NCBI RefSeq assembly: GCF_014145675.1
Contig: NZ_JACGZW010000013.1
Location: forward strand, 62,001 to 126,000
Length of the DNA: 64,000 bases
DNA from: Amycolatopsis dendrobii
GTDB taxonomy: Bacteria; Actinomycetota; Actinomycetes; Mycobacteriales; Pseudonocardiaceae
Direction: 5' to 3'
Shown here: one piece after another, positions 23,399-32,080 of the stretch
Layout of the letters: the number at the start of each line of letters is the position of its first letter
How positions within the stretch are numbered: position 1 is the stretch's first letter
Made by a program: the position numbers and the translations under genes
The notes under the pieces: generated by a model
Seen by the model: only the letters and a program-made list of their open reading frames with translations
Told to the model about the DNA's origin: nothing
The model's database searches: none

Positions 23399-24142
23399 AT
23401 GACTAGCGCGGATGCCAACCGGAGAGCCGGGACCAGAGCGGCGCGGATCCTGGCGGTGTTCGCCGAACGGGAGAGCGCCACGGCGGAGGAGATCTCCGTC
23501 GGCACGGGCATTCCGTCCAGTGCCGTGTACCGCTACCTGACGACGTTCGTCGAGACTGGCCTCGTGCACCAGGCGCGTACTCGCGGCCGGTACTGCGCGG
23601 GCTCGCTCACCGTCCAGATGGCCGAGAACTACCGTCGCGAAGCGCTGGGCCAGGGCGGCGTCAAGCGGCGGCTGCGGCAGCTCGCCGCGGACACCGACGA
23701 GCTCGCCGCGTTCCTCATCGCTCGCGACAACGACGTGCTCTGCGTCGAAGCGGCCGAGGGGACCCGCGTGATCCGGTGCAGTTTTTCGCCGGGGCTGAGC
23801 AAGCCGCTCGTCTTCGGGGCGAGTGCGCAGGCGTTGCTGGCGCACCTGCCGGAGGACCGGGTCGCGGCGACCGCCGAGGCGCACGGGCTGAGCGGCGAGC
23901 AGGTCGCGAAGCTCGAAACCGAGCTGCGCCGGGTCCGGGACCAGGGCTTCGCGGAGAGCGTCGGCCAGGTCGACCCGGGGGTGTGGGGCGTGAGCGTGCC
24001 GGTGCTGGACCGGCAGCGCACTCTCGTCGGCGCGGTGAGCACGATGGCCCCGGATTTCCGCGTGCGCCCGCGCCGCGATTCCCTCGTCACGCTCACCCAC
24101 GCCGCCGCGCAGGACATCAGCCGATTGCAGGAGCACGTGTGA
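23399..24142 (+). CDS. IclR family transcriptional regulator
   Basis: 247 residues. An N-terminal winged HTH (ATAEEISVGTGIPSSAVYRYLTTFVETGLV) precedes the IclR effector-binding domain (VLCVEAAEGTRVIRCSFSPG, KPLVFGASAQALLAHLP, GVWGVSVPVLDRQRTLVGAVS). Its stop overlaps the GTG start of hutG, so it is the first gene of the hutG-transporter operon and probably controls it through formimidoylglutamate, histidine or a related ligand (inference). Confidence 0.92.
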   Translation: MTSADANRRAGTRAARILAVFAERESATAEEISVGTGIPSSAVYRYLTTFVETGLVHQARTRGRYCAGSLTVQMAENYRREALGQGGVKRRLRQLAADTDELAAFLIARDNDVLCVEAAEGTRVIRCSFSPGLSKPLVFGASAQALLAHLPEDRVAATAEAHGLSGEQVAKLETELRRVRDQGFAESVGQVDPGVWGVSVPVLDRQRTLVGAVSTMAPDFRVRPRRDSLVTLTHAAAQDISRLQEHV

Positions 24143-25068
24143 GCACGAAGAAGTGGACCGGACGCGAGGACGGCAGCGGTCCGGAACACCGCCGATGGCA
24201 CCACGCCGTCAATGAATTCTCCAGCGGTGCAGGCGTTTCGCTGATCGGGTTCGCCAGCGACGCCGGGGTCCGGCGCAACGGCGGACGGCCGGGAGCGCGC
24301 GGCGGGCCGAACGCGATCCGGCAGGCGCTGGCGTCGTTCGCGCTCCAGCCGGAGTTCGTGGTGAGCGACGCGGGCGACGTCGTCGTCGAGGGCGACGAGC
24401 TGGAAGCGGGGCAGGAAAACCTCGGCGAGCTGGTCGCGAAGCAGCTCAGCGACGGAAACCTCCCGCTGGTGCTCGGCGGCGGCCACGAAACGGCGTACGG
24501 CTCGTACCTCGGCCTCGCCCGCAGCGGCCTGCTGGACGGCCGTCGTCTCGGCATCCTCAACCTCGACGCGCACTTCGACCTGAGGACGGCCGACCGCGCG
24601 TCCTCGGGCACCCCGTTCCGGCAGATCGCCGCCCGGGAAGCCGAGCGCGGCGCGGAATTCTCCTACGCCGTGGCCGGAATCAGCGAGCCCGGCAACACCG
24701 CCGCGTTGTTCGAGACGGCCGCCGGGCTGAACGTCCGCCACCTCCTGGACGTCGACTGCCAGGAACGCCGTCCCGTTCTCGACTTCGTCCGGGCCTTCGC
24801 CGCGGACGTCGACGCGCTGTATCTGTCGATCGATCTCGACGTGCTCCCCGCCGCGCAGGCGCCAGGGGTCAGCGCTCCCGCGACCCTCGGCGTACCCGCC
24901 GCGGTCGTCCTCGAGGTGTGCCGGCTGGTCGCGAGCGACCCGAAGCTCGCCCTCGCCGACATCACCGAACTGAACCCCGTCTACGACGTCGACCACCGCA
25001 CAGCCCGGATCGCGGCCCGCCTCGCGCACACGCTCGTGACGAGCCGTCCGGTCCCGGAAGGACACTGA
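24139..25068 (+). CDS. hutG: Formimidoylglutamase (arginase/agmatinase superfamily)
   Basis: 309 residues. Ureohydrolase metal sites are visible: GGGHETAYGS, LNLDAHFDLR and YLSIDLDVLPAAQAPGVSAP, giving the His-Asp cluster for two Mn ions. The SAPATLGVP-type end of that loop and RPGARGGPNAIR fit HutG, which converts N-formimidoyl-glutamate to glutamate and formamide in histidine catabolism, better than arginase or agmatinase. GTG 24139 overlaps the IclR stop (GTGA) with AGGAG just upstream. Followed after 2 nt by an amino-acid ABC transporter, so uptake and breakdown are linked. Confidence 0.85.
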   Translation: MSTKKWTGREDGSGPEHRRWHHAVNEFSSGAGVSLIGFASDAGVRRNGGRPGARGGPNAIRQALASFALQPEFVVSDAGDVVVEGDELEAGQENLGELVAKQLSDGNLPLVLGGGHETAYGSYLGLARSGLLDGRRLGILNLDAHFDLRTADRASSGTPFRQIAAREAERGAEFSYAVAGISEPGNTAALFETAAGLNVRHLLDVDCQERRPVLDFVRAFAADVDALYLSIDLDVLPAAQAPGVSAPATLGVPAAVVLEVCRLVASDPKLALADITELNPVYDVDHRTARIAARLAHTLVTSRPVPEGH

Positions 25069-25070
25069 CC

Positions 25071-26561
25071 ATGCCCCCTCAGCGAATCTGGCCGCGGCTC
25101 GGCGCCGTGCTGCTGGCCTGCCTGCTCGCGTTCCTGCCGGCGAGCGCAGTGAGCACGGCGAGCGCGGCCGAACCGCAGGGCGGGAAGCTCGCCGCGCTGC
25201 GGTCCGGGCAGACCGCGCTCCGGGTCGGCACCGACGCCACGTTCCCGCCGTTCGAGTTCACCGACGCCAAGGGCGGCCAGCTCGGCTTCGACGTCGACCT
25301 GGTGCGGGCGCTCGCGCAGCGGGCGGGCATCAAGAAGGTCGACTTCGTCCAGATGCCGTTCGGGAACATCGTCCCGGCGCTGCAAGCGAACCAGATCGAC
25401 GTCGGCGCGTCGGCGATCTACATCAGCCCCGCGCGGCAGAAAGCCGTCGACTTCTCGGACATCTACTATCCGGGCGGGCTCGCGGTTTTCGTGTCCGACA
25501 AGGACAACTCCGTCACCTCGCTCAAGGATCTCGCCGGCAAGCGGGTCGCGGTCCAGGTGGGCACGAAGTCCGTCGACTGGCTCACCCAGCACCAGCCCGC
25601 CGCGCAGCTGATCACGGCGCAGACCAACGAGCAGATGTTCTCGTCGGTGAAACTGGGCCAGGCGGACGCCGTCGTCACCGGGGCGCCGGCCGGAAAGTAC
25701 TTCATCGCGCAGCAGGGCGGCCTCAAGCAGGTCGGCGACCGGCTGACCGAGGAGAACTACGGCTACGCCTTCCAGAAAGCCGACACCGAACTGCGGACCG
25801 CGTTCAACACCGCGCTCAAGCAGATGCGCGACGACGGTTCGTACAAGCAGGCCACCGAGAAGTGGTTCGGCGCGGAGAGCACCGCAGCGAAGCCGGGCGG
25901 GCACTCGCTGTTCAACTTCGCCACCATCGTCGATTCCTCGGGACAGCTCTGGCAGGGGCTGCTGGTGAGCCTGCAGGTCATTCTGCTCGCTCTGGCGCTG
26001 AGCCTGCTGCTCGGCACGCTCGGCGGATTCGCCAAGCTCAGCAAGATCGCGCCGGTGCGGTGGATCGGCAACGTCTACGTGTCGGTGATCCGCGGGACGC
26101 CGTTCGTCGTGCAGCTGTTCTTCATCTACTTCGGACTGCCGCAGCTCGGCCTGCAGCTGCCGCCGATGACCGCGGGCATCATCTCCCTCGGCCTCTACAG
26201 CGGTTCGTACGTGACCGAGATCTTCCGCGGTGCCGTGCAGTCCATCGACCGCGGACAGTTGGAAGCGGCACGGTCGTGCGGCATGTCGCAGGTGTCGGCG
26301 ATGCGGCACGTGATCATCCCGCAGGCGTTCCTGCGGATGCTTCCGCCGCTGGGCAACGAATTCGTGTCGCTGACGAAGAACTCCGCGCTGGTGTCCTTCG
26401 TGACCATTCACGAGCTGTTCCTGGTGGGGCAGACCATCATCTCCCGCACCTTCGACGCGCTGACCGTGTACCTGTTCATCGGCCTGCTGTATTACCTGCT
26501 CACCAACCTGATCAGCGTCACCACGCGCACCCTTGAAAAGAAGATGGCGGTGTACATCTGA
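25071..26561 (+). CDS. Amino-acid ABC transporter: substrate-binding protein fused to permease
   Basis: 496 residues. A signal peptide (LGAVLLACLLAFLPASAVSTASA) leads into a family-3 solute-binding domain (about 45-265; LRVGTDATFPPFEFTDAKG, QIDVGASAIYISPARQKAVDFS). A linker then joins a HisM/GlnP-type permease (about 285-490) with the EAA-type loop EAARSCGMSQVSAMRHVIIPQAF. Such SBP-permease fusions are a known Gram-positive layout. It would import histidine, glutamine or a related amino acid. Its TGA overlaps the ATG of the ATPase gene. Confidence 0.92.
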   Translation: MPPQRIWPRLGAVLLACLLAFLPASAVSTASAAEPQGGKLAALRSGQTALRVGTDATFPPFEFTDAKGGQLGFDVDLVRALAQRAGIKKVDFVQMPFGNIVPALQANQIDVGASAIYISPARQKAVDFSDIYYPGGLAVFVSDKDNSVTSLKDLAGKRVAVQVGTKSVDWLTQHQPAAQLITAQTNEQMFSSVKLGQADAVVTGAPAGKYFIAQQGGLKQVGDRLTEENYGYAFQKADTELRTAFNTALKQMRDDGSYKQATEKWFGAESTAAKPGGHSLFNFATIVDSSGQLWQGLLVSLQVILLALALSLLLGTLGGFAKLSKIAPVRWIGNVYVSVIRGTPFVVQLFFIYFGLPQLGLQLPPMTAGIISLGLYSGSYVTEIFRGAVQSIDRGQLEAARSCGMSQVSAMRHVIIPQAFLRMLPPLGNEFVSLTKNSALVSFVTIHELFLVGQTIISRTFDALTVYLFIGLLYYLLTNLISVTTRTLEKKMAVYI

Positions 26562-27292
26562 TGGCACTGTTGGAAGTCCGCGGCCTCACCAAGTCCTACG
26601 GCGAGGTCAAGGTGCTCGACGGGATCGACTTCGCGATCGAACCCGGCCAGGTGGTCGCGGTGATCGGCCCCAGCGGCGGCGGGAAGTCCACCTTCCTGCG
26701 CTGCCTCAACCTCCTGGAGACCCCGACGACGGGCAGCGTCACGTTCGACGGCGAGGACCTGACCGGACGCGGCGTCGACCTGGACCGCCTGCGGTCCCGG
26801 ATGGGCATGGTGTTCCAGCACTTCAACCTGTTCCCGAACATGACGGTGCTGCGCAATGTCGTGCTGCCGCAGATGAATGTGCTCAAGCGGTCCAAAGAGG
26901 AAGCCGAGGCGAAGGCGCGTGCCCTGCTGGAGCGCGTCGGCATGCTCGAACGCGCTGGTGCGTACCCGAACCGGTTGTCCGGCGGGCAGAAACAGCGCGT
27001 CGCGATCGTCCGGGCCGCCGCGATGGACCCGAAGCTGATGCTGTTCGACGAGCCGACCTCGGCGCTGGACCCCGAGGTGGTGCAGGACGTTCTCGACATC
27101 ATGTCCGAGCTGGCCAAGGACGGGATGACGATGCTCGTGGTGACCCACGAGATGGGGTTCGCTCGCAAGGTCGCCGATCGCGTGGTCTTCGTGGACGGCG
27201 GGAAGATCGCTGCTGACCTGCCGCCGTCGGAGTTCTTCTCCGCGGGCAACGCGAATCCGCGGGCGCAGGCTTTCCTGGAAAAGGTCCTCTGA
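26561..27292 (+). CDS. Amino-acid ABC transporter ATPase (GlnQ type)
   Basis: 243 residues with Walker A GPSGGGKST, Q-loop GMVFQHFNLFPNMTVL, signature LSGGQKQRVAI, Walker B LMLFDEPTSALDPE and switch His in VVTHEMGFA. It powers the fused binding-protein/permease encoded immediately upstream (TGATG overlap). Last gene of the IclR-HutG operon; a 14-bp hairpin follows. Confidence 0.95.
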   Translation: MALLEVRGLTKSYGEVKVLDGIDFAIEPGQVVAVIGPSGGGKSTFLRCLNLLETPTTGSVTFDGEDLTGRGVDLDRLRSRMGMVFQHFNLFPNMTVLRNVVLPQMNVLKRSKEEAEAKARALLERVGMLERAGAYPNRLSGGQKQRVAIVRAAAMDPKLMLFDEPTSALDPEVVQDVLDIMSELAKDGMTMLVVTHEMGFARKVADRVVFVDGGKIAADLPPSEFFSAGNANPRAQAFLEKVL

Positions 27293-27297
27293 CCGAC

Positions 27298-27333
27298 GCG
27301 CGCTCGCGGGCAGCTTGACGCCCGCGAGCGCGC
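27298..27333 (+). terminator. Hairpin terminator, 14-bp stem
   Basis: GCGCGCTCGCGGGC (27298-27311) pairs exactly with 27320-27333 around an 8-nt loop, 6 nt after the ABC ATPase stop. It separates this operon from the polyol operon leader. Confidence 0.8.
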
Positions 27334-27351
27334 CGCTTAATCTTGCGTTCT

Positions 27352-27427
27352 CAGACAGGCACAGACGAAGAGCCACTGTCAGCGGTCTTCGTCGTGTCTG
27401 TTTTTCGTATGCCGGGATCGCTGACAG
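27352..27427 (+). promoter_or_regulatory. Attenuator-like leader of the glycerol/polyol operon
   Basis: GACGAAG (27364-27370) pairs with CTTCGTC (27387-27393), extended through a bulge by CAGACA (27352-27357) with TGTCTG (27395-27400). TTTTT follows directly (27401-27405), the form of an intrinsic terminator. The loop contains CTGTCAGCG (27376-27384), perfectly complementary to CGCTGACAG (27419-27427) further down, offering an alternative fold. The operon encodes a GlpP-type antiterminator, so this is a candidate target. The fold is seen in sequence; the control is inference. Confidence 0.5.
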
Positions 27428-27450
27428 CCAGCGCAGAAAGTTGGCGGTCC

Positions 27451-28872
27451 ATGAGTTCTCCCACGGTCGCAGTGCCGCGATCGATCGCGAATGTTTCGCA
27501 GGTCACCGCGCTGATCAACACGTTGTCGGCGTTGCCGCGCAAGGCGAACCTGCTGTGGTATTTGGTCCTGGGCGGGCTGTTCCTCGACGCCTACTCGAAC
27601 GCCGCGCTCGGCGCCGGTCTCGCGCCGATGACCAAGGAACTGGGGCTCAGCGCGGGCCAGGTCGGCCTGCTCACCGCGACCGCGCCCGCGGTCGCCATCC
27701 TGTTCAACCCGGCGGGCGGCTGGCTGGCCGCCCGGATCGGCCGGGTCAAGCCGCTGATCGCGGCGAAGGCGATCGCCGGGCTCGGCGCGGTGCTCACCGC
27801 CACCGGCGGCGGCTTCGAGGCGGTCTGGGCCGGCCGCGCACTGGTCGGCGTCGCCTACGGCATCGACTTCGCGGTCGCGATGGCGCTGCTCGCCGAGTAC
27901 ACCCCGGCGAAGCTGCGCGGACGGCTGAACCTGTGGCAGTCCGTCTGGTACGTCGCCACCACGGTGAACCTCGCGCTGACGCTGGTTTTCTACCAGGCTG
28001 GCGTTTCGGTGGAGATCTGGCGGTGGTCGGTCGGCTCGGCCGGGGTCTTCGCGCTCGCGCTGCTGGTGCTGCAAATCGCGTTCCTCGCCGAAAGCCCGTC
28101 CTGGCTCGCGTCGAAGGGGCGGCTGGCCGAAGCCGCGCGCAGCCTCCGCCGGATCTACGGTTTCGACGTGACGCCGGGAACGGCGAGCGGCGAAGAAACG
28201 GCCGAGGAGCGCAAGATCGGGTTCCGGCAGGCGGGCGTGCTGTTCCGCAAGCCCTACCTGCAGCGCACCTTCCTGTCCACGGCGATCTCGCTGACCCAGG
28301 CGATGCAGTACTTCGCGATCGGCTGGTACCTGCCGGTGATCAGCCTCGCGATCTTCGGCGACAAGTTCGAAACGGCGACGCTCGGGTCGATGATCTTCAA
28401 TGTCGCCGGGATCGCCGGCGGCGCGCTGTCGGCGTACTTCGGCCGGAAGATCGGGTTGCGGGTCAGTTCGGCGGTCGGCTACGCCTTCGCGTTCGCCATC
28501 CTGCTGGTGATGGGGCTGGGCTTCGGGAAGCTGCCGATCGCGATCGGGTTCCTGCTGCCGTTCCTGTTCATCTTCTTCCATTCGGCGGGACCCGGGGCGA
28601 ACGGCAAGTCGATCGCGGCGCTGTCCTATCGCAGCGACGTGCGCACCCTCGGCACTGGCGTGACCGGCATGCTCGGCAGCTTCGGCAGCGTCATCGGGCT
28701 GTACGTGTTCCCGCAGATCAAGGAGTCGATCGGCCTCGGCCCGACGATCGCGCTGCTCGCCGCGGTGCCGCTGCTCGGCCTGGTGTCCTGCCTGGTCGTG
28801 CGCTGGGACCCGACCCGCAGCGGCGTCGACCCGGACGACGAGGAGATCTCGCTGCCGGGGAGGACGGCGTGA
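27451..28872 (+). CDS. MFS transporter (sugar/polyol porter type)
   Basis: 473 residues with about 12 membrane segments. Loop motifs are typical of the sugar-porter branch: GWLAARIGRVKPL between helices 2 and 3, GRALVGVAYGIDFAVAMALLAEYTPAKLRGRL, and ESPSWLASKGRLAEAARSLRRI. First gene of an operon with an FGGY kinase, GlpD-like oxidase and GlpP, so it likely imports glycerol or another small polyol in place of a GlpF facilitator (inference). ATG 27451 gives the normal N-terminus; a longer in-frame extension runs through the leader and is unlikely. Confidence 0.88.
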   Translation: MSSPTVAVPRSIANVSQVTALINTLSALPRKANLLWYLVLGGLFLDAYSNAALGAGLAPMTKELGLSAGQVGLLTATAPAVAILFNPAGGWLAARIGRVKPLIAAKAIAGLGAVLTATGGGFEAVWAGRALVGVAYGIDFAVAMALLAEYTPAKLRGRLNLWQSVWYVATTVNLALTLVFYQAGVSVEIWRWSVGSAGVFALALLVLQIAFLAESPSWLASKGRLAEAARSLRRIYGFDVTPGTASGEETAEERKIGFRQAGVLFRKPYLQRTFLSTAISLTQAMQYFAIGWYLPVISLAIFGDKFETATLGSMIFNVAGIAGGALSAYFGRKIGLRVSSAVGYAFAFAILLVMGLGFGKLPIAIGFLLPFLFIFFHSAGPGANGKSIAALSYRSDVRTLGTGVTGMLGSFGSVIGLYVFPQIKESIGLGPTIALLAAVPLLGLVSCLVVRWDPTRSGVDPDDEEISLPGRTA

Positions 28873-30347
28873 CGCGGCGCGGAATCCTGGCGGTCGACGA
28901 GGGGTCGACCGGCACCCGGGCGACCGTGGTCGGCGAGGACGGGGTCTGCGGGCCGTCGTTCTACACCGCCGTCGACGTCGTCCATCCGGAATCGTCGCGA
29001 GTGGAGCAAGACGCGGCGCAACTGCTGGAGCGCACCGTCGACGTCGCCCGCCAGGCGATCGCGTGGGCGGGGGAGAACGGCGTCGCGATCGCCGGGATGT
29101 CGGTGTGCACGCAGCGCGCGACCGCGATCCTGTGGGACCGCGAGACCGGGCGGCCGCTGGCTCCGGCCGTGGTGTGGCAGGACTCCCGGTACGCGGACGA
29201 GCTGGCGAAGCTCGCCCCGGAGTGGGATCCGGTGCTGTGGGCGAGAACCGGCCGTCCGGTCGGCACCCGCGCGCCGTTCCTGTGGGCCGCGCGGCAGCTC
29301 GACCAGCTCGACGTGCCCGCAGACCGCGTGCTGTTCGGTTCGGTCGACACCTGGCTCGTGTGGCATCTCAGCGGCCGCACGCGTTACGTCATGTCGGCGA
29401 CCAACGCCGTCGCCTTCGGCGGGTACCGGCTGCGCGAGCACGCGTGGGACCAGGAATGGCTGGCAGCACTGGGTTTCCCGGCCTCGCTAGCCCCGCCGCC
29501 GGTCGACGATGACGGCGACTTCGGTTACACCGACCCGAAACTGCTCGGCATCGAGGTGCCGATCGCCGCGGTGATGGGCGATCAGCACGCCTCGCTGATC
29601 GCGCTGGGTGCGTTGACTCCGGGGCAGGGCACCTGCGTGCACGGCACCGGCACGTTCGTCGGCGCACTGGCCGGGGACGAACCGCCGGACGGGCTCGGCG
29701 AGGTCGACGGCGTGCTGTGCCTGGTCGGCTGGCGCAGCGCGGGACACAGCCGGTTCAGCCTGGAGGCCTACACCTCGACCACGGGTTCCGCCTTGCGGTG
29801 GCTCACCGAGGACCTCGGGTTGTTCCGTTCCGCCGCTGAGATCAGCGAACTGGCGGCAGCGCAGCCGAGGAGCACGTCGACCTGGTTCGTGCCGACGCTG
29901 GCCGGGCTGCGCACGCCGGTGCAGCGGCCCGGCGCACGCGGACTGCTGACCGGACTGAGCCTGGCCACCACGCGCGACGCGGTGGCGCGTGCGGTGCTCG
30001 ACGGGATCGCGCACGCGGTGAGCGACACCGTCGACGCGCTGCGGACGACGATGAACCGGCCGGTGACCCGCCTGCGCGCGGGCGGCGGATTGGCCGCCAG
30101 CGACGTCCTCCTGCAAAGCCAAGCCGATTTCGCGGGTGTCGAGATCGAACGAGCAGCCGATTCGGCGACTGCCAGCCTGCGGGGCGCCGCGTATCTCGCG
30201 GGCGTCCGGCTGGGCGTGTGGCCGTCGCTGGTCGAAGCCGTTGCGCACCAGGGCAAAGGCGAGGTCTTCGAGCCTCGGCTGCCCGAGGACGAACGGCGCG
30301 AACTGCGGGACCGCTGGCAGGACGTGCTCGCGGTCTCGCTGTCCTGA
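28869..30347 (+). CDS. FGGY family carbohydrate kinase (glycerol-kinase-like)
   Basis: 492 residues. N-terminal ATPase-fold motif ILAVDEGSTGTRATVV, substrate-lid region VWQDSRYADEL, TRYVMSATNAVAFGGYRL, and C-terminal ATP motif VTRLRAGGGLAASDVLLQSQADFAG. Best resembles glycerol kinases but is not clearly GlpK; xylulose- or erythritol-type activity cannot be excluded. GTG 28869 overlaps the MFS stop (GTGA), so the two are translationally coupled. Product would feed the GlpD-like enzyme encoded 47 nt downstream. Confidence 0.88.
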   Translation: MTRRGILAVDEGSTGTRATVVGEDGVCGPSFYTAVDVVHPESSRVEQDAAQLLERTVDVARQAIAWAGENGVAIAGMSVCTQRATAILWDRETGRPLAPAVVWQDSRYADELAKLAPEWDPVLWARTGRPVGTRAPFLWAARQLDQLDVPADRVLFGSVDTWLVWHLSGRTRYVMSATNAVAFGGYRLREHAWDQEWLAALGFPASLAPPPVDDDGDFGYTDPKLLGIEVPIAAVMGDQHASLIALGALTPGQGTCVHGTGTFVGALAGDEPPDGLGEVDGVLCLVGWRSAGHSRFSLEAYTSTTGSALRWLTEDLGLFRSAAEISELAAAQPRSTSTWFVPTLAGLRTPVQRPGARGLLTGLSLATTRDAVARAVLDGIAHAVSDTVDALRTTMNRPVTRLRAGGGLAASDVLLQSQADFAGVEIERAADSATASLRGAAYLAGVRLGVWPSLVEAVAHQGKGEVFEPRLPEDERRELRDRWQDVLAVSLS

Positions 30348-30394
30348 CCGTCCTCAGTGGACGTTTTCAAACTTCTGAGTGGAGAGACAAGCTC

Positions 30395-32080
30395 ATGTTC
30401 ACACTGCCGTCCCGACGGCCGAACGCCGTCGCCGCGAGGGCGACCCTGTCCGCGCCGTTGCGGCTGGACCGCCGCGCCGCGCTGACCGACCTCGAAACCG
30501 GCACGTTCGACGTGCTGGTCATCGGCGGCGGCGTCACCGGCGCCTACACCGCGCTCGACGCCGCCTCTCGCGGCCTGAAGGTGGCGCTGGTGGAGCGCGC
30601 CGACTTCGCGTCCGGAACCTCGTCGAAGTCGTCCAAGATGGTGCACGGCGGGCTGCGCTACATCGAGCAGGGCAACCTCGACCTGGTCCGGCATTCGCTG
30701 CTGGAACGGCAGCGGTTCCGCCGCAATGCCCCGCATCTGGTGCAGCGGCTGCCTTTCCTGTTCCCGATCCTGGCCAAGGACGGCGTGTTCGACGCCCGCA
30801 TCGCCAAGGCGTTCGAGAGTCTCTTGTGGGCATACGACCTCGCGGGCGGCTGGCGGATCGGCAAACTGCACCAGCGATTGACCGTGGACGAGGTGCTCGC
30901 GCACGCCCCGACTCTGCGCGCGGAGAACCTCAAGGGCGGCCTGATGTACTACGACAGCCGCGCGGACGACGCCCGGCTGACGCTGGCGATCGTGCGCAGC
31001 GCGGCCCGGCTCGGCGCGGTCGTGGTGAACGGGGCCGAGGTGACCGGCTTGCGTACTGCGGGCGGACGGGTCACCGGCGCGACGGTGCAGGCCGACGGCG
31101 AGCAGATCGACGTCCGCGCGCGCGTCGTGGTCAACGCGACCGGCGTGTGGGCCGACCGGGTCGAGGGCATGGCCGACCACGGGCACCAGCCGCAGGTCCG
31201 CCCGGCCAAGGGGGTGCACATCGTGCTGCCGTGGTCGAAGATCCGCAACGACTGCACGGTCACCGTGCCGATTCCGGGCCGCGCGCGGCGGGCCACCTGC
31301 ACGCGGTGGGGCGACGTCGTCGTGGTCGGCACCACCGACACGGACTACCCCGGCTCGACCGAGGATGTGCACTGCACCCGCGAGGAAATGGACTTCCTCC
31401 TCGAAGGCGCTCAGATCGCCTTCGACACCAAGCTCGACGCCAGCGACGTGCTCGGCAGCTACGCGGGCCTGCGCCCGCTCGTCGGCGGCAAGGAGGGCAA
31501 GACGCTGGACATGCGCCGCGATCACCACATCACGGTCTCCGCGGGCATGGTCACGGTGACCGGCGGCAAGCTCACCACGAGCCGGCACATGGGCGAGCTG
31601 GTCGTGGACGAGGCGCTCGGCCTGCTGGGCCGGAAAGCCAAGTGCCGCACCAAGAACCTGCCGCTGATCGGCGGCGCCGGATACGACGCGGAGGCGACCG
31701 GCGCGACCGGCGGCGTCGCCGCGCACCTCGGCGGCCGGTACGGCACCGAGGCGCGGTTCGTGAGCGCGCTGGCCGACGAGAACCCGGCGCTGGGGGAGCC
31801 GCTCATCGACGGGCAGCCGTTCCTCAAGGCCGAGGTCGTGTTCGCGGCCCGTTCGGAGATGGCGCGCTCGGTGGACGACGTGCTGTCGCGGCGCACGCGG
31901 CTGCGGCTGTTCGCTCGGGACGCGTCGGTCGACGCCGCCCCGCTCGTCGGCGAACTGCTCGGCGCGGAACTCGGCCTGAGCCCGGAAACCGTGGCCGCGC
32001 AAGTGGACCAGTACCGGGCGGACGTCGCCCGGGAGAAGTCGATCCTGTTCGGAGACAACCTGTTGGGAGCCAACGCATGA
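30395..32080 (+). CDS. glpD: FAD-dependent glycerol-3-phosphate dehydrogenase/oxidase
   Basis: 561 residues. FAD-binding DVLVIGGGVTGAYTALDAA is near residue 39. GlpD signatures GTSSKSSKMVHGGLRYIEQGN (in two blocks), YYDSRADDARLTL and GVHIVLPWSK follow, then a C-terminal helical domain (VVFAARSEMARSVDDVLSRRTRLRL). It oxidises glycerol-3-phosphate to dihydroxyacetone phosphate and passes electrons to quinone or oxygen at the membrane. GGAGAG precedes the ATG. The stop overlaps the ATG of the next gene (ATGA). Confidence 0.92.
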   Translation: MFTLPSRRPNAVAARATLSAPLRLDRRAALTDLETGTFDVLVIGGGVTGAYTALDAASRGLKVALVERADFASGTSSKSSKMVHGGLRYIEQGNLDLVRHSLLERQRFRRNAPHLVQRLPFLFPILAKDGVFDARIAKAFESLLWAYDLAGGWRIGKLHQRLTVDEVLAHAPTLRAENLKGGLMYYDSRADDARLTLAIVRSAARLGAVVVNGAEVTGLRTAGGRVTGATVQADGEQIDVRARVVVNATGVWADRVEGMADHGHQPQVRPAKGVHIVLPWSKIRNDCTVTVPIPGRARRATCTRWGDVVVVGTTDTDYPGSTEDVHCTREEMDFLLEGAQIAFDTKLDASDVLGSYAGLRPLVGGKEGKTLDMRRDHHITVSAGMVTVTGGKLTTSRHMGELVVDEALGLLGRKAKCRTKNLPLIGGAGYDAEATGATGGVAAHLGGRYGTEARFVSALADENPALGEPLIDGQPFLKAEVVFAARSEMARSVDDVLSRRTRLRLFARDASVDAAPLVGELLGAELGLSPETVAAQVDQYRADVAREKSILFGDNLLGANA

